Source: Hymenobacter citatus
Lineage (GTDB): Bacteria; Bacteroidota; Bacteroidia; Cytophagales; Hymenobacteraceae
Reading direction: 5' to 3'
Assembly: GCF_014333615.1 (NCBI RefSeq)
Contig: NZ_JACSCY010000015.1
Location: 62,001 to 126,000 of the forward strand
Length of the DNA stretch: 64,000 nt
A model generated the notes under the pieces. The model was given only the letters and a program-made list of their open reading frames with translations, did no database searches and was not told where the DNA came from. Both the position numbers and the translations under genes were made by a program. This document shows, one piece after another, positions 1 to 8,057 of this stretch; position 1 is the stretch's first letter; the number at the start of each line of letters is the position of its first letter.

Positions 1-513
1 TACTTCCTGAAAGCGGGTAGGGTGAAAACGGTGAAGACCACCAGCGCCGGCAAGGAGCTGATTACCGGCCTTTACAACCCCGGCGAGTTTTTCGGCTACC
101 TCTCCCTGCTCACCCAAACGCCCTACGACGACTCCGCCGTGGCCCTCGACGATGCCGAGCTGGTGTATATTCCGAAGCACGACTTTCTGCAACTGCTGAC
201 GCGCAACGCCGAGGTAGGACAGCAATTTATTCGCCTGCTGGCCGGGCGCGTGAGCGAGCGGGAACAGCAGCTGCTGGACATGGCCTACAACTCCATCCGC
301 CGCCGTGTGGCCGATACGCTCTTGCGTCTGCACGAAGACAATCCCAACACGCTCATTCAACTCTCCCGCGACGACATGGCCGCCATGGTGGGCACCGCCA
401 CCGAGTCGCTGATTCGGACCCTGAGCGAGTTTCGCCAATCCGGCTACGTGGACCTGACGCCCCAAGGCATCCGGGTGGTGCAGCCGGAGAAGCTGCGGGC
501 GGCCAATTGGTAA
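1..513 (+). CDS. Crp/Fnr-family transcriptional regulator (5' partial)
   Basis: The reading frame is open from base 1, so the start lies upstream of the window; the GTG at 22 is only an internal valine. What remains is the second half of a cyclic-nucleotide-binding-like sensor domain (NPGEFFGYLSLL, then DDAELVYIPKHDF) and a complete Crp-type winged helix-turn-helix (about the last 75 residues). The recognition helix reads TATESLIRTLSEFRQSG; its Glu and Arg sit at the spacing used by E. coli FNR (ExxSR) to read TGA, while the FNR serine is Ile here. No cysteine cluster is seen in the visible part, but the N-terminus is missing, so an Fe-S sensor cannot be judged. It lies beside cbb3 oxidase and haemoglobin genes and is the obvious candidate to bind the operators at 3839 and 9149; that link is inference. 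Confidence 0.9.
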   Translation, partial: YFLKAGRVKTVKTTSAGKELITGLYNPGEFFGYLSLLTQTPYDDSAVALDDAELVYIPKHDFLQLLTRNAEVGQQFIRLLAGRVSEREQQLLDMAYNSIRRRVADTLLRLHEDNPNTLIQLSRDDMAAMVGTATESLIRTLSEFRQSGYVDLTPQGIRVVQPEKLRAANW

Positions 514-521
514 TCAACGAA

Positions 522-557
522 AAACCCTGACAGCAGCTTGAAGCCCTGCCAGGGTTT
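522..557 (+). terminator. Hairpin terminator of the Crp/Fnr gene
   Basis: A 12-base stem (AAACCCTGACAG with CTGCCAGGGTTT, one mismatch) begins 9 bases after the stop codon and ends in a short TTT run. The position fits a terminator; the T-tract is weak. Confidence 0.5.
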
Positions 558-565
558 GTCGTTGG

Positions 566-709
566 GTGCCGGTCCGATGCCGCAGGCGTCCGACCGGTAT
601 CGTTGCGGATACCCGCGCCGCGTGGGTAGGCGGGCTGCAAACGTCAGCACGAAGCTCGTGCAACCTCAGCAACGATACCGGTCGGACGCCTGCGGCGTCG
701 GACCGGCAC
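566..709. repeat. REPIN-like locus 1 (paired inverted REP palindromes)
   Basis: Two 41-base arms (566-606 and 669-709) are inverted copies of each other. Each arm is itself an imperfect palindrome, CCGGTCCGATGCC facing GGCGTCCGACCGG, followed by the tail TATCGTTGC. The 62-base spacer is nearly identical to that of the locus at 8974-9113, so arms and spacer move or spread as one unit. It lies between the convergent Crp/Fnr and SDR genes. Confidence 0.9.
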
Positions 710-742
710 CCGACAGCGGAGGCGATTTACGTTACTAGCTGG

Positions 743-1495
743 TTATAAACTCACACCACCTGTCAGTTCGAGGCGCTGACCGTTGAGCCACTTCGCGTCT
801 TCGGTGCACAGGAAAGCTACTACCCCGCCCACATCGTCGGGCAGGCCGGGGCGGCCGAGGGCAGTCATCTGGGTCACGTACGCCCGTATTTCCGGCGTAT
901 CGGTCATGGCTCCGCCGCCGAAAATGGCACCCGGCGCTACCACGTTTACGGCAATGCCTCGCGCGCCCAGCTCTACGGCCAGGTAGCGCGTGAGCACATC
1001 CACTGCGCCCTTCATAATGGCGTACGCCGACGCGCCGGGGTAGGAAATCCGCGTGGTGGCCGACGACATATTGATGATGCGCCCGCCATCCTGAAGCAGC
1101 GGTAATGCCTTCTGCGTGAGGAAGAACACGCCTTTGAGGTGGATATTCAGCATCTAATCAAACTGCACCTCCGTGGTATCGGCGAAGGGCGCTTGCAGGC
1201 TGGTGCCGGCGTTGTTGATGAGAAAATCGAAGCGCGTGGTGCCAAAAGTGGCCTGCAACGTCTCCGGCAGTTTCGCGAAGAAGGCGTTGAAGCTGCTAAC
1301 GTCGGCGGTGTTGAGTTGCAGGGCCACGGCTTTGCGGCCGAGGGCTTCAATTTCGGCTACCACGGCGGCCGCATCGGCTTGCTGGCTGTGGTAGGTGAGC
1401 AGTACGTCGATGCCTTTTTGCGCCAGGCTCAGCGCAATGTTTTTGCCCAGGCCCCGGCTGCCACCGGTTACTAGAGCTATTTTGGAAGTTGTCAT
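743..1495 (-). pseudogene. Short-chain dehydrogenase/reductase broken by an in-frame amber stop
   Basis: Translated across one stop, this is a full-length SDR of about 250 residues. The N-terminal Rossmann motif is TGGSRGLG, the NNAG motif follows, and the second part carries the catalytic Ser and Tyr-x3-Lys as SSATTR and YAIMK, and ends in the usual LTGG. A TAG at 1154-1156 splits the protein after VQFD, exactly where relatives have an E or Q before MLNIH, so a single base change (GAG or CAG to TAG) explains it. No frameshift is present and both halves are otherwise intact, which suggests a recent mutation or a sequencing error. The start ATG is at 1495. The AraC regulator just upstream on the same strand may control it. 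Confidence 0.85.
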
Positions 1496-1587
1496 CTGAT
1501 GGAGTTGACGTGTTGAATAGAACACGACAAAGGTCCGGCAGCCACCCCTACCCCACTTTGCGCAAGGCAATCCGTTTTATGTAGAAA

Positions 1588-2526
1588 TCAAACCACTTCT
1601 GTACTCCGGAACGCGCCGGGCGCTACCAGCGTGTGGCGCTTAAAGAAATGAGAAAAGTGGGCGACGTCAGTAAAGCCCAGGCTATCGGCAATTTCCGCCA
1701 TCGTCCAGTGCGTTTGCCGCAGCAGGGTCTGCGCCTCCTGCGCAATGCGCGTCCCGAGCAGGTCGGTGGTGGTGCGGCCGGTGGTTTCCTTCAGCACTTT
1801 GTTGAGGTGGTTGACGTGCACGGCCAGGTGGTCGGCGTAGTCTTTGGCCGTGCGCAGACGGAGTTGCTGTTGTGGTGTTTCGAGCGGAAACTGCCGTTCC
1901 AACAGCTCCGCAAACAACGAGGTGAGGCGGGCCGCCGCACTATGCACGGGGTGCAGCGCGGTGGCCGGTTGCAGCTTCTGCCCCAGATGAATCAGCTCCA
2001 GCACGTAGGTGCGCAACAGGTCATACTTATAGGCATAATCGGAGGCCATTTCCTCCTCCATCCGCCGAAAAGCCGACTCCACACGGGCCCCTACCTCCTC
2101 CGACAGCTGAAAAACGGGGTAGCCTTCTGCCTTGAAAAGCGGTAGCTCTTCGAGTACTACCCCACTTTTAGCCGGCAGCAGAAACTCCGGTGTGAACACG
2201 CAAAAATAGCCGCCTTGTCTTTCTTCTGGCAACCAGTAGTGCGGCGTTTGGGGGGCAGAGAAAAACAAGGTAGACTGCTCCAGATCGAAGCTTTTGTCGG
2301 GGTAGTCTACCCGACTGCGGCCAGTCAGCAGGCTGATCTTGTAGAAAGACCGGCAAGCATACGGCGCCGCGGGCTTCTCACGGGCGGGTTGCCACAGCTC
2401 ATTCAGGTTAAACACGTTGAAGTGCCCTACCTCCTGCTGAATGCCGCTGGGCAGCAGCGCGTTCAAATCGGAGCCGGTGCAGGTAGTAAGCTCTTGGTAA
2501 AACTCGGTGAGCAGAGGAGAATGCAT
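1588..2526 (-). CDS. AraC-family transcriptional regulator
   Basis: 312 residues with the AraC layout: an N-terminal cupin-like sensor region (about 1-180, containing SAPQTPHYW) and a C-terminal double helix-turn-helix (about 210-305). The second HTH is recognisable in MAEIADSLGFTDVAHFSHFFKRH, given here only as its key parts ADSLGF and FSHFFKR. The usual proline of this class after KRH is shifted (HTLVAPGAFR), as in many Bacteroidota members. It is 92 bases upstream of, and codirectional with, the broken SDR gene. AraC regulators commonly control an adjacent oxidoreductase, so SDR is the likely target; the effector is unknown. Confidence 0.9.
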   Translation of the reverse strand: MHSPLLTEFYQELTTCTGSDLNALLPSGIQQEVGHFNVFNLNELWQPAREKPAAPYACRSFYKISLLTGRSRVDYPDKSFDLEQSTLFFSAPQTPHYWLPEERQGGYFCVFTPEFLLPAKSGVVLEELPLFKAEGYPVFQLSEEVGARVESAFRRMEEEMASDYAYKYDLLRTYVLELIHLGQKLQPATALHPVHSAAARLTSLFAELLERQFPLETPQQQLRLRTAKDYADHLAVHVNHLNKVLKETTGRTTTDLLGTRIAQEAQTLLRQTHWTMAEIADSLGFTDVAHFSHFFKRHTLVAPGAFRSTEVV

Positions 2527-2617
2527 AGCTGGTTGCCTTTGTATAAATCAAAGGTACTGCTATTTAGATGCAGCTACGTTACTCTTTTACAACTCCTTAT
2601 CCTGACTGCGCGCTGAG

Positions 2618-3007
2618 CTACAGAATCGACAGCGAATTGTATTGCCGAATACGGTACTCAAAGACAGTGGCAATACTCAGCGCCCGTTGCTTGGCTTCGT
2701 CGGCCTTGGGGCCAGCGAAATGCTCGTCTACCGTGGCGCGAAACAGCGTCAGCCACTGCTGAAAGTGCGTGGCATCTACGGGCAGCGGCAGGTGCTTGGG
2801 AAACGGCCGGCCGCGGTAGCGCCCAGTGCCCAGCAGCAGGCTGCTCCAGAAGTCGTACATGGTGGGCAGATGCGTGGCCCAGTTCACATGCGCCACGCCG
2901 TTGAAAATAGGCGCCAGCAGCTCATCCTGGTTTACTTTGTCGTAGAAGCTGTCGATGAGCAGCTTGATATCGGCTTCGGTGTGAATATCGGCTAGCGGAA
3001 CGGGCAT
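2618..3007 (-). CDS. Group III truncated haemoglobin
   Basis: 129 residues, the usual length for this family. All haem-pocket landmarks of group III truncated globins line up with Campylobacter Ctb: Tyr22 (B10) in SFYDKV, His46 (E7) in NWATHLP, the proximal His72 (F8) in PFPKHLPLP, and Trp85 (G8) in FQQWL. Such proteins bind O2 or NO and are often induced under low oxygen or nitrosative stress. Here the gene lies downstream of a second, degenerate paralogue (3191-3592), separated by a REPIN, and both share strand and probably promoter. Nearby cbb3 oxidase genes fit a microaerobic role. The function is family inference; the haem ligands are read directly. Confidence 0.92.
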   Translation of the reverse strand: MPVPLADIHTEADIKLLIDSFYDKVNQDELLAPIFNGVAHVNWATHLPTMYDFWSSLLLGTGRYRGRPFPKHLPLPVDATHFQQWLTLFRATVDEHFAGPKADEAKQRALSIATVFEYRIRQYNSLSIL

Positions 3008-3045
3008 GGTGGATGGCGAGTAGAAAACGAATGTATGGGCCGCCC

Positions 3046-3164
3046 GCCGGTCCGACGCCGTAGGCGTCCGACCGGTTGCCGCCTGCTACCATCTGCGCCG
3101 CATGAACAAGCGTCTGCAACGTCAGCAACGATACCGGTCGGACACCTACGGCGTCGGACCGGCA
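3046..3164. repeat. REPIN-like locus 2
   Basis: Inverted REP arms separated by a shortened spacer. The left tail has drifted (GGTTGCC rather than GGTATCG) and the right arm reads GGACACC rather than GGACGCC, so this is a decayed copy. It fills the gap between the two haemoglobin genes. Confidence 0.85.
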
Positions 3165-3190
3165 GGCGTACATGGCCGGCAGGCCCTACT

Positions 3191-3592
3191 TCACAAAGTT
3201 CTCAAAAAACTCAGCAGCGTACGCGGTTGGCGCTTGTACTCAAACATCCGCGCAATTTCCTGGGCTTTGGCCTTGGCGGCTTCGGCAATGGGTCCGTTGA
3301 AATTATCTTCTACCGCCGCCAAAAAGAGCTGCCGCCAGCGCTGGAAATACTCGCCGGTGTTGGGCAGCACCAGGCCGCCGGGAAACGGCCAGCCGTCGGC
3401 GCCGCCAGTGTTCAGCAGCACCCGCTTCCAGAAGGCCTGCATGGTAAACAGCGGCTGCGGCCAGTGCACCTGCGCATCGGCCTGGAAGATGGGACCGAGT
3501 AGCTCGTCGAGCCCTACCTTTTCGTAGAAGGTTGTGATGAGCGTGGTGATGTCGGCTTCGGTGCGAATGTCGGGGAGGGTTTGCATAGCCAT
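3191..3592 (-). CDS. Truncated-haemoglobin paralogue lacking both haem-pocket histidines
   Basis: About 133 residues from the ATG at 3592 (an ATG at 3586 also works). It clearly belongs with the group III truncated globin downstream: IRTEADI, TFYEKV with Tyr23 (B10), TMQAFW, and Trp86 (G8) in FQRWRQLF. Two key residues are absent. At the E7 position WPQPL has Pro47 where the neighbour has WATHL, and at the proximal F8 position PFPGGLVLP has Gly73 where the neighbour has PFPKHLPLP. Without the proximal His a normal five-coordinate haem seems unlikely, so it may be haem-free, use another ligand, or be decaying, although the frame is intact. The longer upstream reading frame runs into REPIN 3 and is not believed. 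Confidence 0.85.
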   Translation of the reverse strand: MAMQTLPDIRTEADITTLITTFYEKVGLDELLGPIFQADAQVHWPQPLFTMQAFWKRVLLNTGGADGWPFPGGLVLPNTGEYFQRWRQLFLAAVEDNFNGPIAEAAKAKAQEIARMFEYKRQPRTLLSFLRTL

Positions 3593-3623
3593 GGGGGTAG
3601 GAAAGAAGATGAATCCGTAGTGG

Positions 3624-3773
3624 CCGCCTGCCGGTCCGACGCCGCAGGCGTCCGACCGGTATCGTTGCTGACGCCCGCGCCACATGAGGCAGTAGAAGCA
3701 GGCGTCCGTACGCAGCTCGTTCAACATCCGCAACGATACCGGTCGGACGCCTGCGGCGTCGGACCGGCAGGCG
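3624..3773. repeat. REPIN-like locus 3
   Basis: Arms 3630-3669 and 3731-3769 carry the canonical REP (CCGGTCCGACGCC, GGCGTCCGACCGG, TATCGTTGC) in inverted orientation around a spacer of about 60 bases. It occupies most of the 317-base gap between the divergent haemoglobin paralogue and ccoI; the rest of that gap is the operator and promoter region at 3839-3882. Confidence 0.9.
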
Positions 3774-3838
3774 TCAGCCACAAACCAAAGGTCAGCGAGC
3801 AAGTCAATTGCTCCCATGACCTTACTCATCTCCTACCC

Positions 3839-3882
3839 TGACGTTTGTCATCTGCAAAGCACAGCCGAAGCAGGACCTTTGG
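3839..3882 (+). promoter_or_regulatory. Fnr/Crp-type operator and -7 box of ccoI
   Basis: CTGACGTTTGTCAT contains TGA-N6-TCA (3839-3850), the core of FNR/CRP sites. Exactly 22 bases later is GGACCTTTGG (3873-3882), which resembles the Bacteroidota -7 element TAnnTTTG. The same two elements with the same 22-base gap occur before ccoN (9149-9192). If transcription starts about 5 bases after the box, the operator centres near -41.5, the class II activator position. Binding is inferred. Confidence 0.65.
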
Positions 3883-3909
3883 CTTTCTTCTGCCTGACTC
3901 GCTTTGCGC

Positions 3910-6420
3910 ATGAATGCTGTTGCCCCCGAAGTCCCTACCCACGTTGCCTGCACCCACTGCGGCGACAAATGCCCCGACGAGCCTATCTTACTTGATAAGC
4001 AGCCATTTTGCTGTGCCGGCTGCCGGGCCGTGTACGAGCTGCTGCAAACCAACAACCTCTGCGCCTACTATGCCTTCGATGAGCGGCCCGGCCAGAAAGT
4101 AAAAACGCTAGAGTTGCCCGGCCGTTTCGACTACCTCGATTCGGAAGTTGTGCAGGCGCAGCTCCTCACGTTTCGGTCGGATACGCTGGCGCGGCTTACG
4201 CTCACGGTTCCGCAGATGCACTGCGCCTCGTGTATCTGGCTGCTAGAGAAGCTCTACCAGCTGAATCCAGGCATTAGAGAGTCGAGGGTGAATTTTCTGC
4301 GCAAGGAACTCAGCCTCAGCTACCATCCGGGACAAATTTCGCTAAAAGAAGTGGTGAAGCTGCTGACGGCCGTGGGCTACGAGCCGCAGATTACGCTGGC
4401 CGAGCTGGGAGCCCAGCCTCACCACCACAACCGGCGACTGTACTACCAACTTGGGCTGGCGGGCTTTTGCTTCGGCAATGTGATGCTGCTGGCCTTCCCC
4501 GATTACCTGAGCTTCACGGAGCAGTTGCAGGGCGAATTCGGGCGGTTTTTCGGCTACATCAGCTTGCTGCTGAGCTTGCCGGTGCTGTTGTATAGTGCAC
4601 GGGGGTTCTTCCAATCGGCGTGGCAGGGCGTGCGGCAGCGCTACATCAACCTTGATTTTCCTATTAGCCTAGGTCTGAGCGCGTTGTTTCTGACCAGTGT
4701 ATTCGACATTCTGACGCAGCGCGGCCCTGGCTACCTCGATTCGTTTACGGGACTGGTGTTCTTCATGCTGATCGGCAAATGGGTGCAACAACGCACCTAC
4801 GACGCCCTGCGCTTCGACCGCGACTTCACCTCCTACTTCCCCGTGGCCGTGACGCTGCTCGCGCCCGAGGGCGAACGGTCGGTATCGGTGAAGGAACTCC
4901 GGGTAGGGCAGCGCATTCTGGTGCGCCACCAGGAGGTGATTCCCGCCGATGCCATGCTGATGCGCGGCACCGGGCAGATCGACTACTCCTTTGTATCGGG
5001 GGAGAGTGTGCCGGTGGCGAAGGTGGCGGGCGAGGTAGTGTATGCGGGCGGCCGCCAAGTGGGCAAGGCCGTGGAGCTGGAAGTGGTGCGCGAAGTGTCG
5101 CAGGGCTACCTCACCCAGCTCTGGAACAATCCCACCTTTCAGAAAAGCGAGCAGCAAACGCTGGAAACCTACGCCAATACGGTGGGCCGCTACTTCGTGG
5201 CCGCCACGCTGCTGCTGGCCGCCGGCGCCGTAGCCTATTGGTACCCCCGCGACCCGCAAATGGCGCTGCGAGCTTTCACGTCGGTGCTGGTCATTGCCTG
5301 CCCCTGCGCCCTGTCGCTGGCTACGCCGTTTGCCTTGGGAGCGGCGTTGCGCACGTTTGGGAGGCTGAAGTTCTACCTGAAAAACTCTGGGGTAGTCGAA
5401 ACACTAGGCCGGGTCGATACCATCGTGTTTGATAAAACCGGTACGCTCACCGAGGTAAAGCGCTCGACGGTAGAGTACCTCGGCCGGCCGCTAACCACGG
5501 CCGAAACCGAGCTGGTAGCGGCTGTGGTGCGCCAGTCGACGCACCCGCTGAGTCAGCGCCTGGCGCGGGAGCTGGACCCCACCCCCAGCCCCTCCCCTCC
5601 GGGAGAGGGGTGCCAGACGACTGATTTGTCAGAACGCCCCCCTCTCCCGGAGGGGAGGGGACGGGGGTGGGGTCACACCGTTCACAGCTTCATCGAACTA
5701 CCCGGTCAGGGTGTGAGCGGGATAGTAAACGGCGTGCAAGTGAAGGTAGGCTCGGCGGCATTTGCCGGCAACCAGCGCCGTGCACCGGAAGCGGCCGAAG
5801 AAGCTGACCAACTGCAATCCCGTGTGTACGTGACCCTGAACGGGGAACCGCTGGGCTGCTACGTGTTCCGCAACGTGTACCGCGACGACCTTCAACCCAT
5901 CCTTGCCGACCTCGGCCAGCGCTACCACTTAGCCGTACTGTCCGGCGACAACAGCGCGGAGCACGACCGGCTGCGCGAGTTGTTCGGACCGAAGGCCGAG
6001 CTGCGCTTCCACCAGTCGCCCCAGGATAAGCTCGACTACGTAGCCGCCCTGCGCCGGCAGGGTAGGCGCGTGCTCATGGTGGGCGACGGCCTGAACGACG
6101 CCGGCGCTCTGCAACAAGCCGACGCCGGCATTGCCCTCACCGATACGCTCACGAACTTCTCCCCCGCCTGCGACGCCATTTTGGACGCCAGCAGCTTCGG
6201 CCGCTTCGCCACGTTTCTGCGCTTTTCGCAAGACTGCTTGCAGATCGTGCTGGCTACGTTCGTGCTGTCGTTTTGCTACAACGGCATTGGGCTGGGGCTG
6301 GCGGTGCAGGGCCGGTTCACGCCCATCGTGTCGGCTATTCTCATGCCCATCAGCTCCTTGAGCGTGATGGTTTTTTCTACCCTACTGGTGCGCTACGCCG
6401 CTTACAAACGTGGATTATGA
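3910..6420 (+). CDS. ccoI: CcoI/FixI copper-translocating P1B ATPase for cbb3 oxidase assembly
   Basis: 836 residues from the ATG at 3910. The N-terminus has the cysteine-rich FixI metal site (CTHCGDKC, then CCAGC), followed by an HMA-like domain with CASC near residue 104, then membrane helices. The transport site CPC is at about 464-466, the phosphorylated Asp of DKTGT at 508, the HP motif of the nucleotide domain at 545-546 and the hinge GDGLNDA near 725. It exports copper across the inner membrane for insertion into CcoN. ccoS overlaps its stop codon, which is the usual pairing. The oddity is a 100-base palindrome at 5575-5674, in frame just after the HP motif, adding about 33 low-complexity residues (DPTPSPSPPGEG and PLPEGRGRGWG). 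Confidence 0.95.
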   Translation: MNAVAPEVPTHVACTHCGDKCPDEPILLDKQPFCCAGCRAVYELLQTNNLCAYYAFDERPGQKVKTLELPGRFDYLDSEVVQAQLLTFRSDTLARLTLTVPQMHCASCIWLLEKLYQLNPGIRESRVNFLRKELSLSYHPGQISLKEVVKLLTAVGYEPQITLAELGAQPHHHNRRLYYQLGLAGFCFGNVMLLAFPDYLSFTEQLQGEFGRFFGYISLLLSLPVLLYSARGFFQSAWQGVRQRYINLDFPISLGLSALFLTSVFDILTQRGPGYLDSFTGLVFFMLIGKWVQQRTYDALRFDRDFTSYFPVAVTLLAPEGERSVSVKELRVGQRILVRHQEVIPADAMLMRGTGQIDYSFVSGESVPVAKVAGEVVYAGGRQVGKAVELEVVREVSQGYLTQLWNNPTFQKSEQQTLETYANTVGRYFVAATLLLAAGAVAYWYPRDPQMALRAFTSVLVIACPCALSLATPFALGAALRTFGRLKFYLKNSGVVETLGRVDTIVFDKTGTLTEVKRSTVEYLGRPLTTAETELVAAVVRQSTHPLSQRLARELDPTPSPSPPGEGCQTTDLSERPPLPEGRGRGWGHTVHSFIELPGQGVSGIVNGVQVKVGSAAFAGNQRRAPEAAEEADQLQSRVYVTLNGEPLGCYVFRNVYRDDLQPILADLGQRYHLAVLSGDNSAEHDRLRELFGPKAELRFHQSPQDKLDYVAALRRQGRRVLMVGDGLNDAGALQQADAGIALTDTLTNFSPACDAILDASSFGRFATFLRFSQDCLQIVLATFVLSFCYNGIGLGLAVQGRFTPIVSAILMPISSLSVMVFSTLLVRYAAYKRGL
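5575..5674. repeat. Palindromic element inserted in frame in ccoI
   Basis: 36-base arms (5575-5610 and 5639-5674) match at about 34 positions when one is inverted, around a 28-base loop. The arms are made of GACCCCACCCCC, CCTCCCCTCCGGGAG and GGGG. The element is coding, has no stop in the ccoI frame, and supplies residues about 556-589 of the nucleotide-binding domain. It resembles in principle the Rickettsia palindromic elements that sit in frame in genes. Confidence 0.85.
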
Positions 6421-6560
6421 ACATCATTTTCATCTTAATCGGCATTAGCCTCACGGTGGCCCTCACGTTTCTGGGTGCCTTCCTGTGGGCCGTGCGCTCG
6501 GGGCAGTACGACGACGACTACACGCCCTCGGTGCGGGTGCTGTTTGAGGAAGAGGAGTAG
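6417..6560 (+). CDS. ccoS: CcoS, cbb3 oxidase maturation protein
   Basis: 47 residues. A single N-terminal membrane helix (IIFILIGISLTVALTFLGAF) is followed by the CcoS signature FLWAVRSGQYDD and an acidic tail. CcoS is required for cofactor insertion into cbb3 oxidase. The ATG overlaps the ccoI stop as ATGA, indicating translational coupling. Its 3' end overlaps the convergent membrane-protein gene by 43 bases. Confidence 0.93.
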   Translation: MNIIFILIGISLTVALTFLGAFLWAVRSGQYDDDYTPSVRVLFEEEE

Positions 6561-7228
6561 GTGCCGGTCAGCTGCCGGATGGCAGCCAAGTGGGCTAACA
6601 GCACCAGCGGCACCACGCAGCTAGGTAGCCACACAAAGGGAAAATACAGCACGGCCACATTAGGCTGCTCAAAGCCAAAGCGCTGTACCGGCGACGGAAC
6701 TGACAGCACCGCGCAGAACACCACATTCAGCAGCAGCACCAGACACAGTACGTTCCAGCACAACAACGTCTTACGCCCCAACTTGTGCCGCTTGAAAACC
6801 GCATAATAAAGAACTGGCGCGCTCAGGCCCGAGAAAATATCCCAGTTGTACCCCTCTAAAGTTATCAGCTGCGGTACTGCTTTATAGAGAAACAAGCCCA
6901 ACAGCACCAGCTCAACCGGAACACGGACGACGTGCAATAGCGTGAGCGTATCCAGGCGTAGGTGGTCGAGGTAGGCGCGGCCGCGGGTGGTGAGCAGTAG
7001 CGCGACAATGCCAGCCAGAGCCGGCGCTACTGCCAGCAGCAGCCGGGGCGGCAGCGCCTGGGGCGCATCGTAAAATCCAGTAGCACTTATTCCGCCCTGC
7101 ACCAGCAGCCACGCCAGCAGCAGGTAGAGCGTAGGCCGGGAGCAATGGGCGGCCCGATAAAACAGCCCCACGGTGAAAGCCGTGGTCAGGGCGAAGGCCA
7201 GGCCGAGGGCGGCGGGCACGTTTTCCAT
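6518..7228 (-). CDS. Polytopic membrane protein of unknown function
   Basis: 236 residues from the ATG at 7228 (a GTG at 7255 would add nine). The sequence is mostly hydrophobic, with about seven likely membrane helices, and I do not recognise a family. Short conserved-looking polar patches are FYDAPQALPP, GYNWDIFSG and FKRHKLGRK. GYNWDIFSGLSAP resembles motifs seen in small integral-membrane proteins of Cytophagales, but that is a weak resemblance. It converges on ccoS with a 43-base overlap, and transcribes toward it, so it is not part of the cco operon. Confidence 0.75.
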   Translation of the reverse strand: MENVPAALGLAFALTTAFTVGLFYRAAHCSRPTLYLLLAWLLVQGGISATGFYDAPQALPPRLLLAVAPALAGIVALLLTTRGRAYLDHLRLDTLTLLHVVRVPVELVLLGLFLYKAVPQLITLEGYNWDIFSGLSAPVLYYAVFKRHKLGRKTLLCWNVLCLVLLLNVVFCAVLSVPSPVQRFGFEQPNVAVLYFPFVWLPSCVVPLVLLAHLAAIRQLTGTYSSSSNSTRTEGV

Positions 7229-7328
7229 AGCAGGATAGCAAGCGAAATACCCCACAAAGAAAACAATCCGACCATGCTGCGCAACTTACTAAACGACAAT
7301 AGTTTACTAAACGGCGATGCATTATTTC

Positions 7329-8057
7329 TTACGGCACATTATCGATAGCCTTCTGGAGAAAGTACGCCATATTCGGGTGGTACTGTGCGTGAAACACTAC
7401 TTTGCCTTCCCGGTCTAGTACCAGATTGGTAGGGTAGGATTTGATACCGTATCCCTGCGCCACGTAGCGCCCGGCTGGAATTAAAGCATAGTCGTAAGGG
7501 TACTGCCGCACGAAGTCCTGGATGTCAGCACGCTCGTCTAGCGCAACGGCCAAGAACACAACATCCTCACGGTCAGCATACTGCTTCACTAGCGTATTGA
7601 GCTCGGGAATCTCCATCCGACAGGGGCCGCAACGGATAAACCAGAAGTTCAACACCACGATTTTCCCCTTTAGCTCCTTGCTATCAAACTTATGCCCGTT
7701 CACATCGCGCAGCTTGAAGGGCGCTATGGTATGGCCGGTCGTGAAGAAAGGGCTTTCCTGCGGAGCCGGTAGTTGCGACAGGTACTGCTCGCGCTCGGCG
7801 GGCGTGCGCTGCACTACCACAAACACCGGGCTGGCGGGCGAAAAATCGGGCGCTGCTTTGAGTGTGTAGTCGCCCGTTCCTACCATCTGGCGCCACACCA
7901 CATACGGTAGCAACGAACCACTGGCGCTCTTCACCACCGACTGCTCGTTGATCTGAATCCGGTTTTGCACGGGCGGGGGTTGCGGAGCCGTTTGCGCATA
8001 TGCATTGCTGATTGCCACGCTTGCCACAAAGCCCGCGGCATAGAAGAACTGTTTCAT
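7329..8057 (-). CDS. TlpA-like periplasmic thioredoxin-fold protein
   Basis: 242 residues from the ATG at 8057. A signal peptide ends at AYAQ (about residue 21). The N-terminal 110 residues are a family-specific region; the rest is a TlpA/AhpC-TSA redoxin domain with the redox motif WFIRCGPC, the cis-proline in SYPTN, and the following VLDREGKVV. Such proteins reduce periplasmic disulfides, including those on apocytochrome c or CuA-type sites. It stands between ccoS and the RAYT module, near genes for a c-type haem oxidase, so a role in oxidase or cytochrome maturation is plausible. An open frame extending upstream to 8354 is only REPIN 4 read through. Confidence 0.9.
   Translation of the reverse strand: MKQFFYAAGFVASVAISNAYAQTAPQPPPVQNRIQINEQSVVKSASGSLLPYVVWRQMVGTGDYTLKAAPDFSPASPVFVVVQRTPAEREQYLSQLPAPQESPFFTTGHTIAPFKLRDVNGHKFDSKELKGKIVVLNFWFIRCGPCRMEIPELNTLVKQYADREDVVFLAVALDERADIQDFVRQYPYDYALIPAGRYVAQGYGIKSYPTNLVLDREGKVVFHAQYHPNMAYFLQKAIDNVP

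Noticed and set aside
538..748. Small open frames across REPIN loci
   Set aside because: They translate the palindromes (RSDAxGVGPAG-type peptides) and appear the same way at every locus.
1154..1156. Programmed read-through or pyrrolysine at the SDR amber codon
   Set aside because: No insertion signal or pyl gene is visible; a simple mutation or error is more likely.
566..3773. CRISPR array
   Set aside because: Repeats are inverted pairs at kilobase distances with related spacers; no direct repeats at regular spacing and no cas genes.
3785..3793. GACCTTTGG on the minus strand as haemoglobin promoter sharing the 3839 operator
   Set aside because: The gap to the operator is 44 bases, not 22, so the arrangement does not match the ccoI and ccoN pattern.
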